NCBI RefSeq assembly: GCF_000472545.1
Contig: NZ_AWZV01000003.1
Span: forward strand, 68,608-132,607
Reading direction: 5' to 3'
Length of the DNA stretch: 64,000 bases
Source: Burkholderia sp. WSM2232
GTDB taxonomy: Bacteria; Pseudomonadota; Gammaproteobacteria; Burkholderiales; Burkholderiaceae
Notes under the pieces: generated by a model
Seen by the model: only the letters and a program-made list of their open reading frames with translations
The model's database searches: none
What the model was told of the DNA's origin: nothing
Shown: piece after piece, positions 39,073 to 47,988 of the stretch
Layout: every line of letters starts with the position of its first letter
Position numbering within the stretch: position 1 is the stretch's first letter
Translations under genes and position numbers: made by a program

Positions 39073-39235
39073 GCGCTTCGGCTTGCCCGTCAGATACATT
39101 TCGATACGCGGCCGAAACACCGCCGATACATTGCGCAGTTCTAATTAATACATCGGATTCGCAGCGCTCTAACGCGGATGAATGCAGTTCAGTGCGTTTT
39201 TTCAATTTCTCTCCACCTGAATAAAGGACTCAACG

Positions 39236-39622
39236 ATGAACCTTCGACAACTGGTGATCGGCGGCAGCCTTGCCGCCGTTGTATCGGCCTTCGCGTATGC
39301 ACCGGCATTTGCCGCCGAAGCGGCGACCGCCGCGCCCGACGCAACGGTGAGCACCGCAACACCGGCCGCGCCCAGCAAAAAGTCCGTGCGCGCAGCAAAC
39401 CGTGCGTTTTCGCGGACGGTGCAGAAGTCGCTGCAAAAAACCAAAGGCTTGGACCAGACCACGATCGCGGTCTTCGGCAATGCCAAAACCGGTCAGGTGA
39501 CGCTGGCGGGGCAGATCTCCAGCGAAGACCAGGAAGGCGTCGCCGTCGCGGCAGCGAAGCAGGTGCGCGGCGTCACGTCGGTGAGCAGCAAACTCACGCT
39601 GCGCGAGCAAGGCGGGGGTTGA
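39236..39622 (+). CDS. BON domain-containing exported protein
   Basis: A 128-aa protein with a signal peptide (MNLRQLVIGGSLAAVVSAFA, cleavage after AFA) and an Ala/Thr/Pro-rich linker. A single BON domain (about 55-125) follows, containing IAVFGNAKTGQVTLAGQIS, GVAVAAAKQVRGV and VSSKLTL. BON domains bind membranes or outer-membrane components and are common in osmotic-stress proteins such as OsmY. It sits between two paralogous kinase genes. Confidence 0.85.
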   Translation: MNLRQLVIGGSLAAVVSAFAYAPAFAAEAATAAPDATVSTATPAAPSKKSVRAANRAFSRTVQKSLQKTKGLDQTTIAVFGNAKTGQVTLAGQISSEDQEGVAVAAAKQVRGVTSVSSKLTLREQGGG

Positions 39623-39722
39623 ACGACAGCGAAACAGGGCGGGTTGACGCCCGCCGTGTTTTTCCACGTACCCCGCTTTGCTGTTCCACCTCACGAACAC
39701 ACGGGCTTCTGGAGATCAGTCG

Positions 39723-40181
39723 ATGAGAGTGCTATCCGACGACAACATCGTGGTTCGCGCATTGCTGAACGTCCTCGATCCGTCCGCGGAGCAACTCGCC
39801 GCCTGTGCGCGGAAGAGTCACACGCCGCTCCAGCGGTGCGGTGTAGGTACGCGTTCGGCCATGACCGACGCATGTCACCATCGCGCGAGCCGGTCTGCCC
39901 GGATTGCGGTAGTGGAATGGTTGTCGTCTGCGACCATTAGCGTCTCATGGAGCGACTCGTGCACAGGGCGGTACGCCGAGCAGATATGGTGCAGCGGTTT
40001 GGCGCGCGTCAGTTGCGTCTGCGCGCTGACCGGACGCGCCATCACGCGCGGTGACCGGGTGTTCCGCCCGCGTGCAGGTCAGGTTCGGATTCCCGGCAAT
40101 CGCGCTCAGGTGATTCTCGCGGAAGCAATCGAACATCACACAGACGTGCCAATAGAAGGCGCTAGCGCCGCGTCTTTTTGA
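39723..40181 (+). CDS. DUF3331 domain-containing protein
   Basis: A 152-aa soluble protein. The C-terminal half (WSDSCTGRYAEQIWCSGLAR, CALTGRAITRGDRVFRPR, ILAEAIE) fits the DUF3331 family known mainly from Burkholderia and relatives, with conserved Cys residues that may bind zinc. Function is unknown. ATG 39723 follows GGAG at a suitable distance. Confidence 0.75.
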   Translation: MRVLSDDNIVVRALLNVLDPSAEQLAACARKSHTPLQRCGVGTRSAMTDACHHRASRSARIAVVEWLSSATISVSWSDSCTGRYAEQIWCSGLARVSCVCALTGRAITRGDRVFRPRAGQVRIPGNRAQVILAEAIEHHTDVPIEGASAASF

Positions 40182-40761
40182 ACCGCACCACGTGCGGCGG
40201 GATGCATGCCTGCACACGGTCCGCGCGGCGTCGAAAGCGGCCGCCCGCGTCGACACCTCGCAATCCGACTCACACACGGCATTTGTGATGACAATGCCCG
40301 CCCGGCCAGAGCGATGCCACCCCACCGCCCACCGCCCACCGCCTGCTCTGACGGCGCATCCCCCCACCATCTGAAAGCGTTGCGTGCCCGCAGTACTGTC
40401 CGCCGCCTGCGGTTACCCGTCACCGTCACACACCCATCGGCAACCATAGACCTTCGCGTAGCGCCTGAATTGCACGTACGTTCGCTCGCGCGCGCTACTT
40501 CGCTTATACGTACATATGATTGCGCACCGCGAAACGGAAGGTAAGCTTGGAACCCGTGCAGCCGTGCAGCCAGCCACGGAGTCCGGCCGCAAACGGCATG
40601 TTGCTACGGACGCCTTGCCCGTTGTGCGCGACCAGAAAGCCGAAGCTCGGCCAACGGCCCGGCAATAGCCAGGAAATCGAAACTCAAACACATTGAAGCG
40701 CATTGATGGACAGTCAAGGTCATCCATGCGCACTCCAGCCGACGGCAACAGGAGAACGACG
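40182..40761 (+). other. 580-base intergenic region, no gene recognised
   Basis: Frames in this gap look random. A short run of CCCACCG-like units (about 40321-40345) is present. The ribosome-binding site of the next gene, GGAG at 40751-40754, is at its end. No copy of the GGTAC operator seen upstream of the paralogous kinase is present here. Confidence 0.4.
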
Positions 40762-41850
40762 ATGACCGCACACGCCACTGTGCCAGGGAAGTCTGCCGAT
40801 GAAGCAGCCGTTGTAAATCGCCGCGCCGGAACGGATTGCGCGCGATCGCCCTTTCTGAGGCTGCGCCTTTTCGCCGCTCGCTGGCGCTATGCCATCCTGC
40901 TGTCGATCGCGGTCTGCGCGCTGCTCGTCGAGGTACACCGCGCAAGTCGCGACACCTTGCTTGCGCTTTTGCCGGATCATCTGAGAGGCAACGCGATGCT
41001 CCTGAGTGCCGCTTCCGTTGGCGTGTGTCTGATGTTGCTTGCTGCCGTCATTGCGTTGCACGCGTTCGAGCAGCGTGCAAGCCTCGCGCAGCTCGCGGCC
41101 GAACTCGAACGTCAGGATGCCGAAGGTATTCAGGCAGCGCTGCCCGACACGGCCTCGGGTGTCGTCGCGCGGTTGATGCGTGCGATAAACCGGATCGAGC
41201 ATCGCCATGCTGAACGGCTGGCGGAATTGCTGGACGTGCAGGCCGCCTTTCTACACGATCTGCGCACACCGCTCGCACGGCTGGGCATTCGTTGCGAGTC
41301 CCTGTACGATGCCGCCGCGCGCGAGGCGCTCAATCACGATCTGCGCGCAATGAACGAGCTGGTTGCGGCAGGCCTTGCATGCACGCGCATGCAATACAGC
41401 GCCGCAGAACAGCTACGCTGCGTGGACGCAGACGGCCTGCTCGGTCAACTGCTGAGCGACTACCGCGACTCCGGCCGCTACGTCGCGCTCGACGGTGAAA
41501 TCGGACAGCCGGTTGTCAGTTGTCCACATGCACTGCGGCGCGTGCTCGCCAATCTCATCGACAACGCGTTGCACCATGGCAGCGACGTACGCCTGAGCCT
41601 GAAGGCGGAAGCACGGCACGCGATGTTTGCGGTGTCGTATTCGGGCCGCCGCATCGACGCTTCAGAGATGGAGGCGGGACTCGCGCCCTGGTATCGGGCG
41701 CCGAAAGCGGCTGAACGCGTGCCGGGCTCGGGCCTTGCGCTCGCGATCGCACGACGCCTCACAACGGCCATGCGTGGCGAGCTTCACTTGAAGAACCGCC
41801 GTACCGGCGGACTCGAAGTGCGGATCACGCTGCCGCTCGTGATCGCGTGA
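40762..41850 (+). CDS. histidine kinase-like protein with degenerate ATP-binding motifs
   Basis: A 362-aa paralogue of the protein at 38032-39072, sharing start context, two membrane helices, the phosphoacceptor helix LHDLRTPLARLGIR (His165), the N box NLIDNAL (Asn264), and the stretch APWYRAPK. The G1 box differs: where the paralogue has DSGPG, this one reads YSGRR (293-297), losing the key Asp and second Gly. The G2 box is GSGLAL instead of GSGLGL. It is probably unable to bind or use ATP normally and could be a pseudokinase modulating the intact paralogue. Confidence 0.8.
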   Translation: MTAHATVPGKSADEAAVVNRRAGTDCARSPFLRLRLFAARWRYAILLSIAVCALLVEVHRASRDTLLALLPDHLRGNAMLLSAASVGVCLMLLAAVIALHAFEQRASLAQLAAELERQDAEGIQAALPDTASGVVARLMRAINRIEHRHAERLAELLDVQAAFLHDLRTPLARLGIRCESLYDAAAREALNHDLRAMNELVAAGLACTRMQYSAAEQLRCVDADGLLGQLLSDYRDSGRYVALDGEIGQPVVSCPHALRRVLANLIDNALHHGSDVRLSLKAEARHAMFAVSYSGRRIDASEMEAGLAPWYRAPKAAERVPGSGLALAIARRLTTAMRGELHLKNRRTGGLEVRITLPLVIA

Positions 41851-41944
41851 TCGCGTGATTGCCGTGCACTGCCCGTTCAGAACGCGAACGCGCCGTGACG
41901 CGCCGCGACGGGCAGCCGCCGCGCGGCATAAACAGTGTCGGCCG

Positions 41945-42937
41945 TCATGACTCGCTTCCGGCCGCCCGATGGGTTGAGAGAACCTGGCCGAGAAGCTCGC
42001 CGCTCCCGCTTTCAGCGATGTATCTGCCGATTGCGGCGAGGTCGCTGTCGCCGGACGTGCCGATCAGCGCATAGCTCTGCTTTGCCTGTCTCCACGTCAC
42101 GACCTGCATTGTGTCGACATGCTGCTGCGCGAGCGTGCCGTCAGGGTTGTTATCTGTGATCACGCAGAGAGAAACCGGCGAGCCTTTCTCCGGCAGGTAG
42201 ACGATCTGAACCAGCGGCTTGTTGTTAAAGCGCAGACGTTGCACGCGCTTGAGCGTGAGTCCGAGCGAACGCAGGTCGGGCACTTGAATCGACAGTCCGT
42301 CGTCGCGGCGGATGTCCTCGACGATTTGTGAAAGGCCGGCAATGGGCAAGTCGGATGCAACGGTTTCCCGCGAATAGAGCCGCTGATAATTGACTGCCGC
42401 GACGACCCACGGCGATAGACCCGCCGGCCTCGCCTGCGGTAAGAGCGTCTGCGCGACAACGGCGGGGGCGCTACCCTCCGACAAGCGCAGCGCGGTCGCA
42501 CAACAGAACGCACCAGCCACGAAGGCGAGCGCGGCCCACGGAGCCGAGGCGCGAATGCGCGCGCGCACGGGGCGGGCGCATTCGAGACCACTCGCGCCGG
42601 TCGAAGCCCAAGGGCGCGCGCGCCCAGACGAGGACCACGGGCTACGGCCGCTCGCCCGCGATGCCCACGCCGCGACTGGATCCTTTTTGCCGACAGTTCT
42701 TTTGCCAGAAGCGCCCGCGTACGCGTCTACAAGCTGCGCAACATTGCGCGCAAGGCTTTCCGGAACCGGTGGCAGTTGCTGCCGCTGGAACGCGCGCCGA
42801 TACGGCAACGCCGACGCCCGGAGCAACGCGACGCGTTCTGCGACGTCGGCCGAGTCGACGATTGTGCGTTCGACTTCCTTGCGCTCGCGCGGCTGTAAAT
42901 TGCCGTCGACATACGCCATGAGCAGGATGTCGTCCAT
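41945..42937 (-). CDS. transmembrane anti-sigma factor
   Basis: A 330-aa protein encoded two bases after the ECF sigma gene. The N-terminal cytoplasmic segment (MDDILLMAYVDGNLQPRERK, about 1-60) resembles anti-sigma domains but has no HxxxCxxC zinc motif. A basic, Ser/Arg-rich linker leads to one membrane helix (WAALAFVAGAFCCATALRL, about 145-163), then a ~165-aa periplasmic domain (DLRSLGLTLKRVQRLRFNNK, SPVSLCVITDNN) that would sense the signal. ATG 42937 is used rather than an upstream TTG. Its likely target is the adjacent sigma factor. Confidence 0.85.
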   Translation of the reverse strand: MDDILLMAYVDGNLQPRERKEVERTIVDSADVAERVALLRASALPYRRAFQRQQLPPVPESLARNVAQLVDAYAGASGKRTVGKKDPVAAWASRASGRSPWSSSGRARPWASTGASGLECARPVRARIRASAPWAALAFVAGAFCCATALRLSEGSAPAVVAQTLLPQARPAGLSPWVVAAVNYQRLYSRETVASDLPIAGLSQIVEDIRRDDGLSIQVPDLRSLGLTLKRVQRLRFNNKPLVQIVYLPEKGSPVSLCVITDNNPDGTLAQQHVDTMQVVTWRQAKQSYALIGTSGDSDLAAIGRYIAESGSGELLGQVLSTHRAAGSES

Positions 42938-42939
42938 AT

Positions 42940-43485
42940 TCAAGCCCCTTGGTCTCTGCCATTACTCGCGCTGGCCGCGCTTTTTTGTTTTTCGCTGAAC
43001 AGGGCCCCAATGGTTTGACGGGCCCGCGACAGGCGGCTCATGATGGTCCCGATCGGCACGCCGAGCGTTTGTGCCGCCTCCTGATAGCTGAGGCCCTCGA
43101 CCGCTACCAGCAGCATTACTACGCGCTGTGCGTCGGGTAGCCGCTGCACGGCTTCTACGATCTGTCCGTCCATCGCGTGTTGTTCAGGCGTGCGCGCGGC
43201 TGGGTCGGCGACCGTTTCGAGAAATTCATCGTCCCAGTCCATGCCCGAGCGACTGCGCACGCTGCGCGCACGCAACTCGTTGATCCATGTGGACTGCACG
43301 ATCGAAAACATCCAGCTGAGCGGCGCGGTGTCCTGCTGAAGTTGATGCGCGCGTTCGAGCGCCCGCACGCAGGCGCGCTGCACCAGGTCCTCGGCGTCGT
43401 GCCGGTCGCCCGAAATGCGCAGCGCGAATGTCCACAGGCGCGGAAGCATTGACGGGAGGAGGGCGGACAGATCTGCTGCGGTCAT
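42940..43485 (-). CDS. RNA polymerase ECF sigma factor
   Basis: A 181-aa ECF sigma. Region 2 (about 10-75) includes FALRISGDRHDAEDLVQRAC and SWMFSIVQSTWINELRAR (region 2.4, -10 recognition). Region 4 (about 110-165) includes LPDAQRVVMLLVAVEGLSYQ and the helix-turn-helix GVPIGTIMSRLSRARQ for -35 recognition. ATG 43485 starts MTAADLSALLPSML. A candidate autoregulatory promoter GGAATA-N16-TGTTTA lies at 43695-43722 on the same strand. The same motif precedes the T6SS and FecR operons. Confidence 0.93.
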   Translation of the reverse strand: MTAADLSALLPSMLPRLWTFALRISGDRHDAEDLVQRACVRALERAHQLQQDTAPLSWMFSIVQSTWINELRARSVRSRSGMDWDDEFLETVADPAARTPEQHAMDGQIVEAVQRLPDAQRVVMLLVAVEGLSYQEAAQTLGVPIGTIMSRLSRARQTIGALFSEKQKSAASASNGRDQGA

Positions 43486-43888
43486 CGAACTCGTCCATCG
43501 CCGGATACTTTGCGGCCGCTGTCCGCCCGCGCTTGCGCAGTCGGCTCAGGCATGCACGCGACGTTGTTTCGCACAGCCGGTTGCGGCTGCGCCGCACTGC
43601 ATTTCGATTCATGCATGCCGCATGTGGCCGGCTGCGATGGCTGGTGTGTTTCCATGGAACGATGCGGGAGGGCGCAGGCTATGCAACATCAAGCTAAACA
43701 CCCGCAGCGAGTGATCTATTCCATCGCGGCAAGCGGTGCCAGATAATAAAGGCCGAACACGTTGGTAGTCACCGCGCGCGACCGCCCCCCGGATCATTTC
43801 CCACGTGCCATTCATGAACTTGCGCTGACCACCGGGCACTGGCAGAAAACGCCTATGTGCAGCAAACACGAAGCAGCACGACCGCGCA
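43486..43888. other. 403-base region upstream of the sigma gene
   Basis: Apart from the candidate ECF promoter at 43695-43722, no gene or RNA feature is convincing. A 68-codon minus-strand frame (43609-43815) has no ribosome-binding site and is not called. The predicted sigma transcript would have a long leader of about 200 bases. Confidence 0.4.
43695..43722 (-). promoter_or_regulatory. candidate ECF promoter of the sigma/anti-sigma operon
   Basis: On the minus strand: GGAATA (43722-43717), 16 bases, TGTTTA (43700-43695). The sequence ATGGAATAGATC around the -35 element is identical to that at the tssB promoter 53512-53523. This suggests the sigma factor activates its own gene. Confidence 0.75.
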
Positions 43889-44476
43889 TCAGGCGCACAC
43901 CGCCAGCCGCTCGATAGCGAACCGCACGAGGCGCCGCAGCACGGCCGGCGCCATGCCCGCGCGAGCATTCAACTGCAGGCTTTGCATGGTGGCTCCGACA
44001 AAGAGCGCGACTTCGTCGGCGTCCATGTTTGCATCGATTTCGCCGTTGCGCTGCGCCTCGCGGACGCGGGCGAGGAGCGATTCCTTGAGCCGCCTGGCGC
44101 CTGCAACGCGGATAGCGTTGACATCGACATCGGTAGTGCCGAATTCCGCCGCGCTGTTCACACCCATGCAGCCGCGCTCGCGTTCGTCGGCGCTTGCGGC
44201 AATCGTGCCGAGCAACAGGGCCTTTATACCCGCCACAGCGGACGAACCTCGAGTGAGGCGCGCAATGTGGCCCGCAATACTCTGCTCCTGGTAGCGCTCG
44301 AGCGCTTCCAGATACAGCTTGCGTTTGTCGCCAAATGCGTTGTAAAGGCTCTGCCGGCCAATTTCCATGGCAGCGAGCAGATCTTCCGTGGATGTCCCGG
44401 CATAGCCTTTCGACCAGAACACCCGCATTGCGCGATCCAACGCCTCGTCCCTATCGAACTCACGAGGTCTCACCAT
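43889..44476 (-). CDS. TetR/AcrR family transcriptional regulator
   Basis: A 195-aa regulator. The N-terminal HTH (about 1-55) reads DRDEALDRAMRVFWSKGYAG then IGRQSLYNAFGDKRKLYLEA. The C-terminal ligand domain includes RGCMGVNSAAEFGTTD and the TetR_C-type helix NGEIDANMDADEVALFVGA. Members with this layout usually repress an adjacent oxidoreductase or efflux gene, but none is next to it here. ATG 44476 is clear. Confidence 0.92.
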   Translation of the reverse strand: MVRPREFDRDEALDRAMRVFWSKGYAGTSTEDLLAAMEIGRQSLYNAFGDKRKLYLEALERYQEQSIAGHIARLTRGSSAVAGIKALLLGTIAASADERERGCMGVNSAAEFGTTDVDVNAIRVAGARRLKESLLARVREAQRNGEIDANMDADEVALFVGATMQSLQLNARAGMAPAVLRRLVRFAIERLAVCA

Positions 44477-45242
44477 ATTTCCACCCTGATTGCATTCCGA
44501 TGATTGTGGACTGTTCTATCCATATTGTCAGCCCGGCGTAATGTTCCAGGAAGCGATCTATTAGCCGCCCGTCTTGCGGTCATGAGCATTGTGCTCCGAA
44601 GCCTTGCGCCGCGCACCTTGCTGTGGCTGAGGCGCGGCAAACATGGGGATGCGTTTCTGAAGCCGTTTGGGCAATCCGTTTGTGCAGCTCGTCTGTGCAG
44701 CGCATCTGGGAAGCTTAAGCGGGCGCACGGTAAGCAGCCGATCAGCTTTGACCGGCACTCTAGCCCAGGCGTTCTCGAGGAGTGCATACGCAACCGGAAC
44801 CGTAGTTTAGGGTGCGCGGCAAACTTGCCGGTCGACGTCATGAAATCTCCCGCCGCCTGCGGAACACTCAGGGGCCCGATCGTCAAACTCCCAGTCATCA
44901 GCACAGAGACCGCGTGACCGATTTCCAAACGCCGACGAAGCGGCGGCCCGTGTCGCCGAACGCCGCGCACCGGAGGCTCGCTCGCATTCACGTAGTGCCC
45001 CGCCCGCTAGCGTTGCTCACAGGGCAACATCATGTGAACTTAGTTGCTCTTGCTAGTAGCGCTATGCCCTGCCACTATCGGATCAACGCACAAGGCAGTT
45101 CCAGCGCGCAACGACGAAGCATCCACATCCCAAACTGGCTGCGCAACTGCGCGCATTCGTCACCGAGCGGGTCGACATAAAGAGTAGGTATCCGAAACAT
45201 TCAGGCGCCGCATTGCGGTGTGGTCCAGAAAAGGTGAAACGC
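44477..45242 (+). other. 766-base stretch without a recognisable gene
   Basis: Frames on both strands (for example 44504-44917 plus and 44470-44991 minus) have no recognisable domains, no good ribosome-binding sites and no codon-position bias by eye. A normal TetR neighbour would be expected here, so an eroded gene is possible, but I cannot identify it. The region just before 45243 has AAAGGTG as the ribosome-binding site of the next gene. Confidence 0.4.
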
Positions 45243-46754
45243 ATGAAAATCCTGATTGCCGGTTTCCAGCATGAAACCAACACATTTGCGCCGACGCGGG
45301 CGTCATATTCGAGTTTCGTTCAGGGTGAGGGGTTTCCGCCGCTCGTTCGCGGGGCCGACGTGCTTGGGCTGCGTGACGTCAACGTGCCGATTGGCGGATT
45401 CATCAAGACAATGGAGGCGAACGGCCGCGAGCTGCAACCGGTAATCTGGGCGGGTGCGAGCGCGTCCGCCCATGTCACGAACGACGCGTTCGAGCGTATC
45501 GGCGGCGAGATCATCGCGGCCGTCGAGCGCGGCGGCTTCGACGCAATTTATCTGGACCTTCACGGCGCGATGGTGACAGAGCAGTATGACGACGGCGAGG
45601 GAGAACTGCTCGAGCGCGTGCGCCGGATCGTCGGAGACAGCATGCCGGTCGTCGTTTCACTCGATCTTCATGCCAACGTCACCGCGCGGATGTTCGCGCA
45701 TGCCAGCGCGCTGGTCGCTTACCGAACGTACCCGCACGTCGATATGGCGGAAACCGGCGAACGGGCCGCGCGCATTCTCGAAGATCTCATGTGGGAGCGG
45801 CGCCCGTTGCACGGCGCGCTACGCCGCGTGCCCTTCCTCATCCCGGTCAACGGCATGTGTACGCTGGTGGAGCCGGCGAGCGAAACCTACGGCTTGCTTG
45901 CGGACATCGAGACACGTCCGGTTGTGTCCGCCTCATTCGCACCGGGTTTTCCAGCGGCGGATTTCCCGGAATGCGGTCCCACCGTGTGGGCGTACTCGTT
46001 CGACGAAGACGCAGCCGAGCGAGCTGCCGACGCATTGTTGACGAAGATCGTCGGCGACGAATCGCGCTGGGACGTGCCCTTCCTGACGCCGGACGAGGCC
46101 ACGCAGGAGGCAATCCGTCTAAGCGCCGCAGCCGACAAGCCTGTCATTATCGCCGACACGCAAGACAATCCAGGCGTAGGCGGCGACTCGAACACGATGG
46201 GCCTCGTGCGCGCGCTGCTGCGCAATGGCGCGAGCGAAGCCGCGGTAGGCGTGATCTGGGACGCACAAGCCGCAGCCGCCGCGCATCGCGCGGGCGTGGG
46301 AGCGCGCATCGCGATCGAGCTCGGCGGGCGCTCCGGCGTGCCCGGCGACTCGCCGCTCGCGGCCGAGTTCGAGGTGGAGCAGTTGTCGGACGGCGTGTTC
46401 CGCTTCGACGGCCCGATGCTCAACGGTATGCGCGGCGAGCTAGGGCCGACTGCGTGCCTGCGGATAGAAGGGGTGCGGATTGCCGTGAGTACCGTCAAGA
46501 TGCAGGTCTTCGATCGCAACCTGTTCCGTGTGGCCGGCATCGAACCGGAACGAATGAAGATACTCGTCAACAAAAGTTCGGTCCATTTTCGCGCGGATTT
46601 TCAGCCCATTGCTCACGCCATTCTGGTTGCAAAGTCGCCCGGCCCGATGGCGGCCGATCCCGCCGATCTGCCATGGCAGCGGCTTGCCCCCGAGATGCGC
46701 GTGCGTCCCCTCGGTATGCCGTTTGGCGAATTGAGGACCGAGTCCGTCGAATAG
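45243..46754 (+). CDS. M81 family metallopeptidase (MlrC-like)
   Basis: A 503-aa protein of the MlrC/DUF1485 family, named after the enzyme that degrades linearised microcystin peptides. It begins MKILIAGFQHETNTFAPT with a likely zinc-ligand His. Further landmarks are YLDLHGAMV, SLDLHANVT with an Asp-His pair, and YRTYPHVDMAETG. The C-terminal domain has DTQDNPGVGGDSNTMGLV. The natural substrate in Burkholderiaceae is unknown; many neighbours in other genomes are peptide or amidohydrolase transport genes, none of which is present here. Confidence 0.9.
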   Translation: MKILIAGFQHETNTFAPTRASYSSFVQGEGFPPLVRGADVLGLRDVNVPIGGFIKTMEANGRELQPVIWAGASASAHVTNDAFERIGGEIIAAVERGGFDAIYLDLHGAMVTEQYDDGEGELLERVRRIVGDSMPVVVSLDLHANVTARMFAHASALVAYRTYPHVDMAETGERAARILEDLMWERRPLHGALRRVPFLIPVNGMCTLVEPASETYGLLADIETRPVVSASFAPGFPAADFPECGPTVWAYSFDEDAAERAADALLTKIVGDESRWDVPFLTPDEATQEAIRLSAAADKPVIIADTQDNPGVGGDSNTMGLVRALLRNGASEAAVGVIWDAQAAAAAHRAGVGARIAIELGGRSGVPGDSPLAAEFEVEQLSDGVFRFDGPMLNGMRGELGPTACLRIEGVRIAVSTVKMQVFDRNLFRVAGIEPERMKILVNKSSVHFRADFQPIAHAILVAKSPGPMAADPADLPWQRLAPEMRVRPLGMPFGELRTESVE

Positions 46755-47017
46755 TGCGGTGCCGTGCGTTGGGCGTGTCCGTGGCGCGGATTTGTATCGC
46801 AGTGTACCTGCGCCGCGCCCGGATAAACTGGCTTGCATGACGAGGGGTGGACGAACACATTCCAGATACGTCGGCGGGTTCAAATATCGACACGCAAGGT
46901 TGATTCGCAACACTGCGTCCGGTTCAGACCACACCATGGTTCGCAGGCTTCGCGCGCCAGGTGTTGCGCCTGAACTCATCGACCTCTGATTACCACTGTT
47001 CTTTCTGGAGAAGACTC

Positions 47018-47353
47018 ATGAAACTCGTTCAATCGCTCGTCGTTGCAGCGCTCGTTGCCGTGCCGGCCCTTTCGTTCGCCCAGTCGAATCAACCGTTGAC
47101 GCGCGCCGACGTGCGCGCGGAACTGGTCCAGTTGCAAAAGGCGGGCTACAACCCGGCCAGCGACAACGCGCAATACCCGAAGAACATCGAAGCCGCCCAG
47201 ATGCGTCTTGACGCACAGAACGGCTCGGCCGCCGCCGCTTACGGTGGCGTCGCAAAAGGTAGTTCGGCCGCGGGCGCACGCGCTTCGGTAACTCAAACGC
47301 CTGACACGCAGCAGAACATCATCGGTCTGGGCCCGATCTATGCCCATTCGTAA
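47018..47353 (+). CDS. DUF4148 domain-containing exported protein (second copy)
   Basis: A 111-aa paralogue of the protein at 11560-11886: signal peptide MKLVQSLVVAALVAVPALSF, then QSNQPLTRADVRAELVQLQK and AGYNPASDNAQYP, followed by a Gly/Ala/Ser-rich tail. The two cores differ at few positions. TCTGGAG precedes ATG 47018. A GC hairpin (CGGCGGCGC / GCGCCGCCG, 47363-47387) follows the stop but has no U-tract, so it is only a possible terminator. Confidence 0.9.
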   Translation: MKLVQSLVVAALVAVPALSFAQSNQPLTRADVRAELVQLQKAGYNPASDNAQYPKNIEAAQMRLDAQNGSAAAAYGGVAKGSSAAGARASVTQTPDTQQNIIGLGPIYAHS

Positions 47354-47463
47354 TTCCGGCGACGGCGGCGCGCTGGTAGCGCCGCCGCACGTATGCCGGT
47401 ATCGACGCGGGTTCTAACCTGCGTGGATGCTTCGCGTTGCCTTGCCCGCGCCGCACGCCTGGT

Positions 47464-47802
47464 TCATGCCGACAAATTGACCTGCACGCCGGAAGCTTTC
47501 TGCTGCTCAATCTCGCGCTGCGCTTCCATTTCCTTTTTCAGCATTTCGCGAACCTTTGCGAGAATCTTTTCGCGCTCTTCGGGCGGCATCTTTTTCAACT
47601 CTTCTTCCGTTACGCCGAGCTTCGCCAGAATCATTTTCTCCATACGCTCGCCGGGCGTGCCGTTCACATAGTCGGTGAGCTCTGCCAGCAGCGCCTGGAA
47701 CGACGGCTTGGCCCGATTGCCCGCCGTGGACTGCGCCGCATTTCCATTCGACGAAACGCCGTTTGCGGCCGATGCATTCAAGTTTGAAAAATCGATTGTC
47801 AT
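47464..47802 (-). CDS. hypothetical protein with acidic/basic helical C-terminus (112 aa)
   Basis: No family is recognised. The N-terminal 35 residues are Asn/Ser/Ala-rich and probably disordered. The rest is helical and charged (EKMILAKLGVTEEELKKMPP, then EEREKILAKVREMLKKE, EAQREIEQQ). It has no signal peptide. ATG 47802 is preceded by a G-rich stretch. A 22-bp palindrome lies 56 bases upstream, shared with the divergent response regulator gene. Confidence 0.7.
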   Translation of the reverse strand: MTIDFSNLNASAANGVSSNGNAAQSTAGNRAKPSFQALLAELTDYVNGTPGERMEKMILAKLGVTEEELKKMPPEEREKILAKVREMLKKEMEAQREIEQQKASGVQVNLSA

Positions 47803-47857
47803 GGTAACCCCCGGAGTGGCTGCTAGTTGAGTCCCCGTTCAGCAGGACGATTGTGAG

Positions 47858-47879
47858 TTATGGATCATTTGGTCCATAA
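47858..47879. promoter_or_regulatory. palindromic site between divergent genes
   Basis: TTATGGA-N8-TCCATAA is a perfect 7-bp inverted repeat in the AT-rich centre of the divergent gap between the hypothetical gene at 47802 and the response regulator at 47989. Its position suits an operator controlling either or both genes. Confidence 0.5.
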
Positions 47880-47988
47880 TAATCGCTATGCGTTCCAATG
47901 ACAAGGATGCCCGTCCTAGCCTCGGAATGTCCCCGACTAGCCACCTTGGGCCGCATTGCGGCTCGCAACTGACAATTTCGACGCCGCA

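Noticed and set aside
40136..40447. minus-strand frames in the gap before the second kinase-like gene
   Set aside because: Arg/Gly/Ala-rich, no start signal, no domain.
43609..43815. 68-codon minus-strand frame upstream of the sigma gene
   Set aside because: No ribosome-binding site, no recognisable domain, and it overlaps the predicted promoter.
47363..47387. GC-rich hairpin after the second DUF4148 gene as an intrinsic terminator
   Set aside because: Perfect 9-bp stem but no U-tract on either strand, so not called as a separate terminator.
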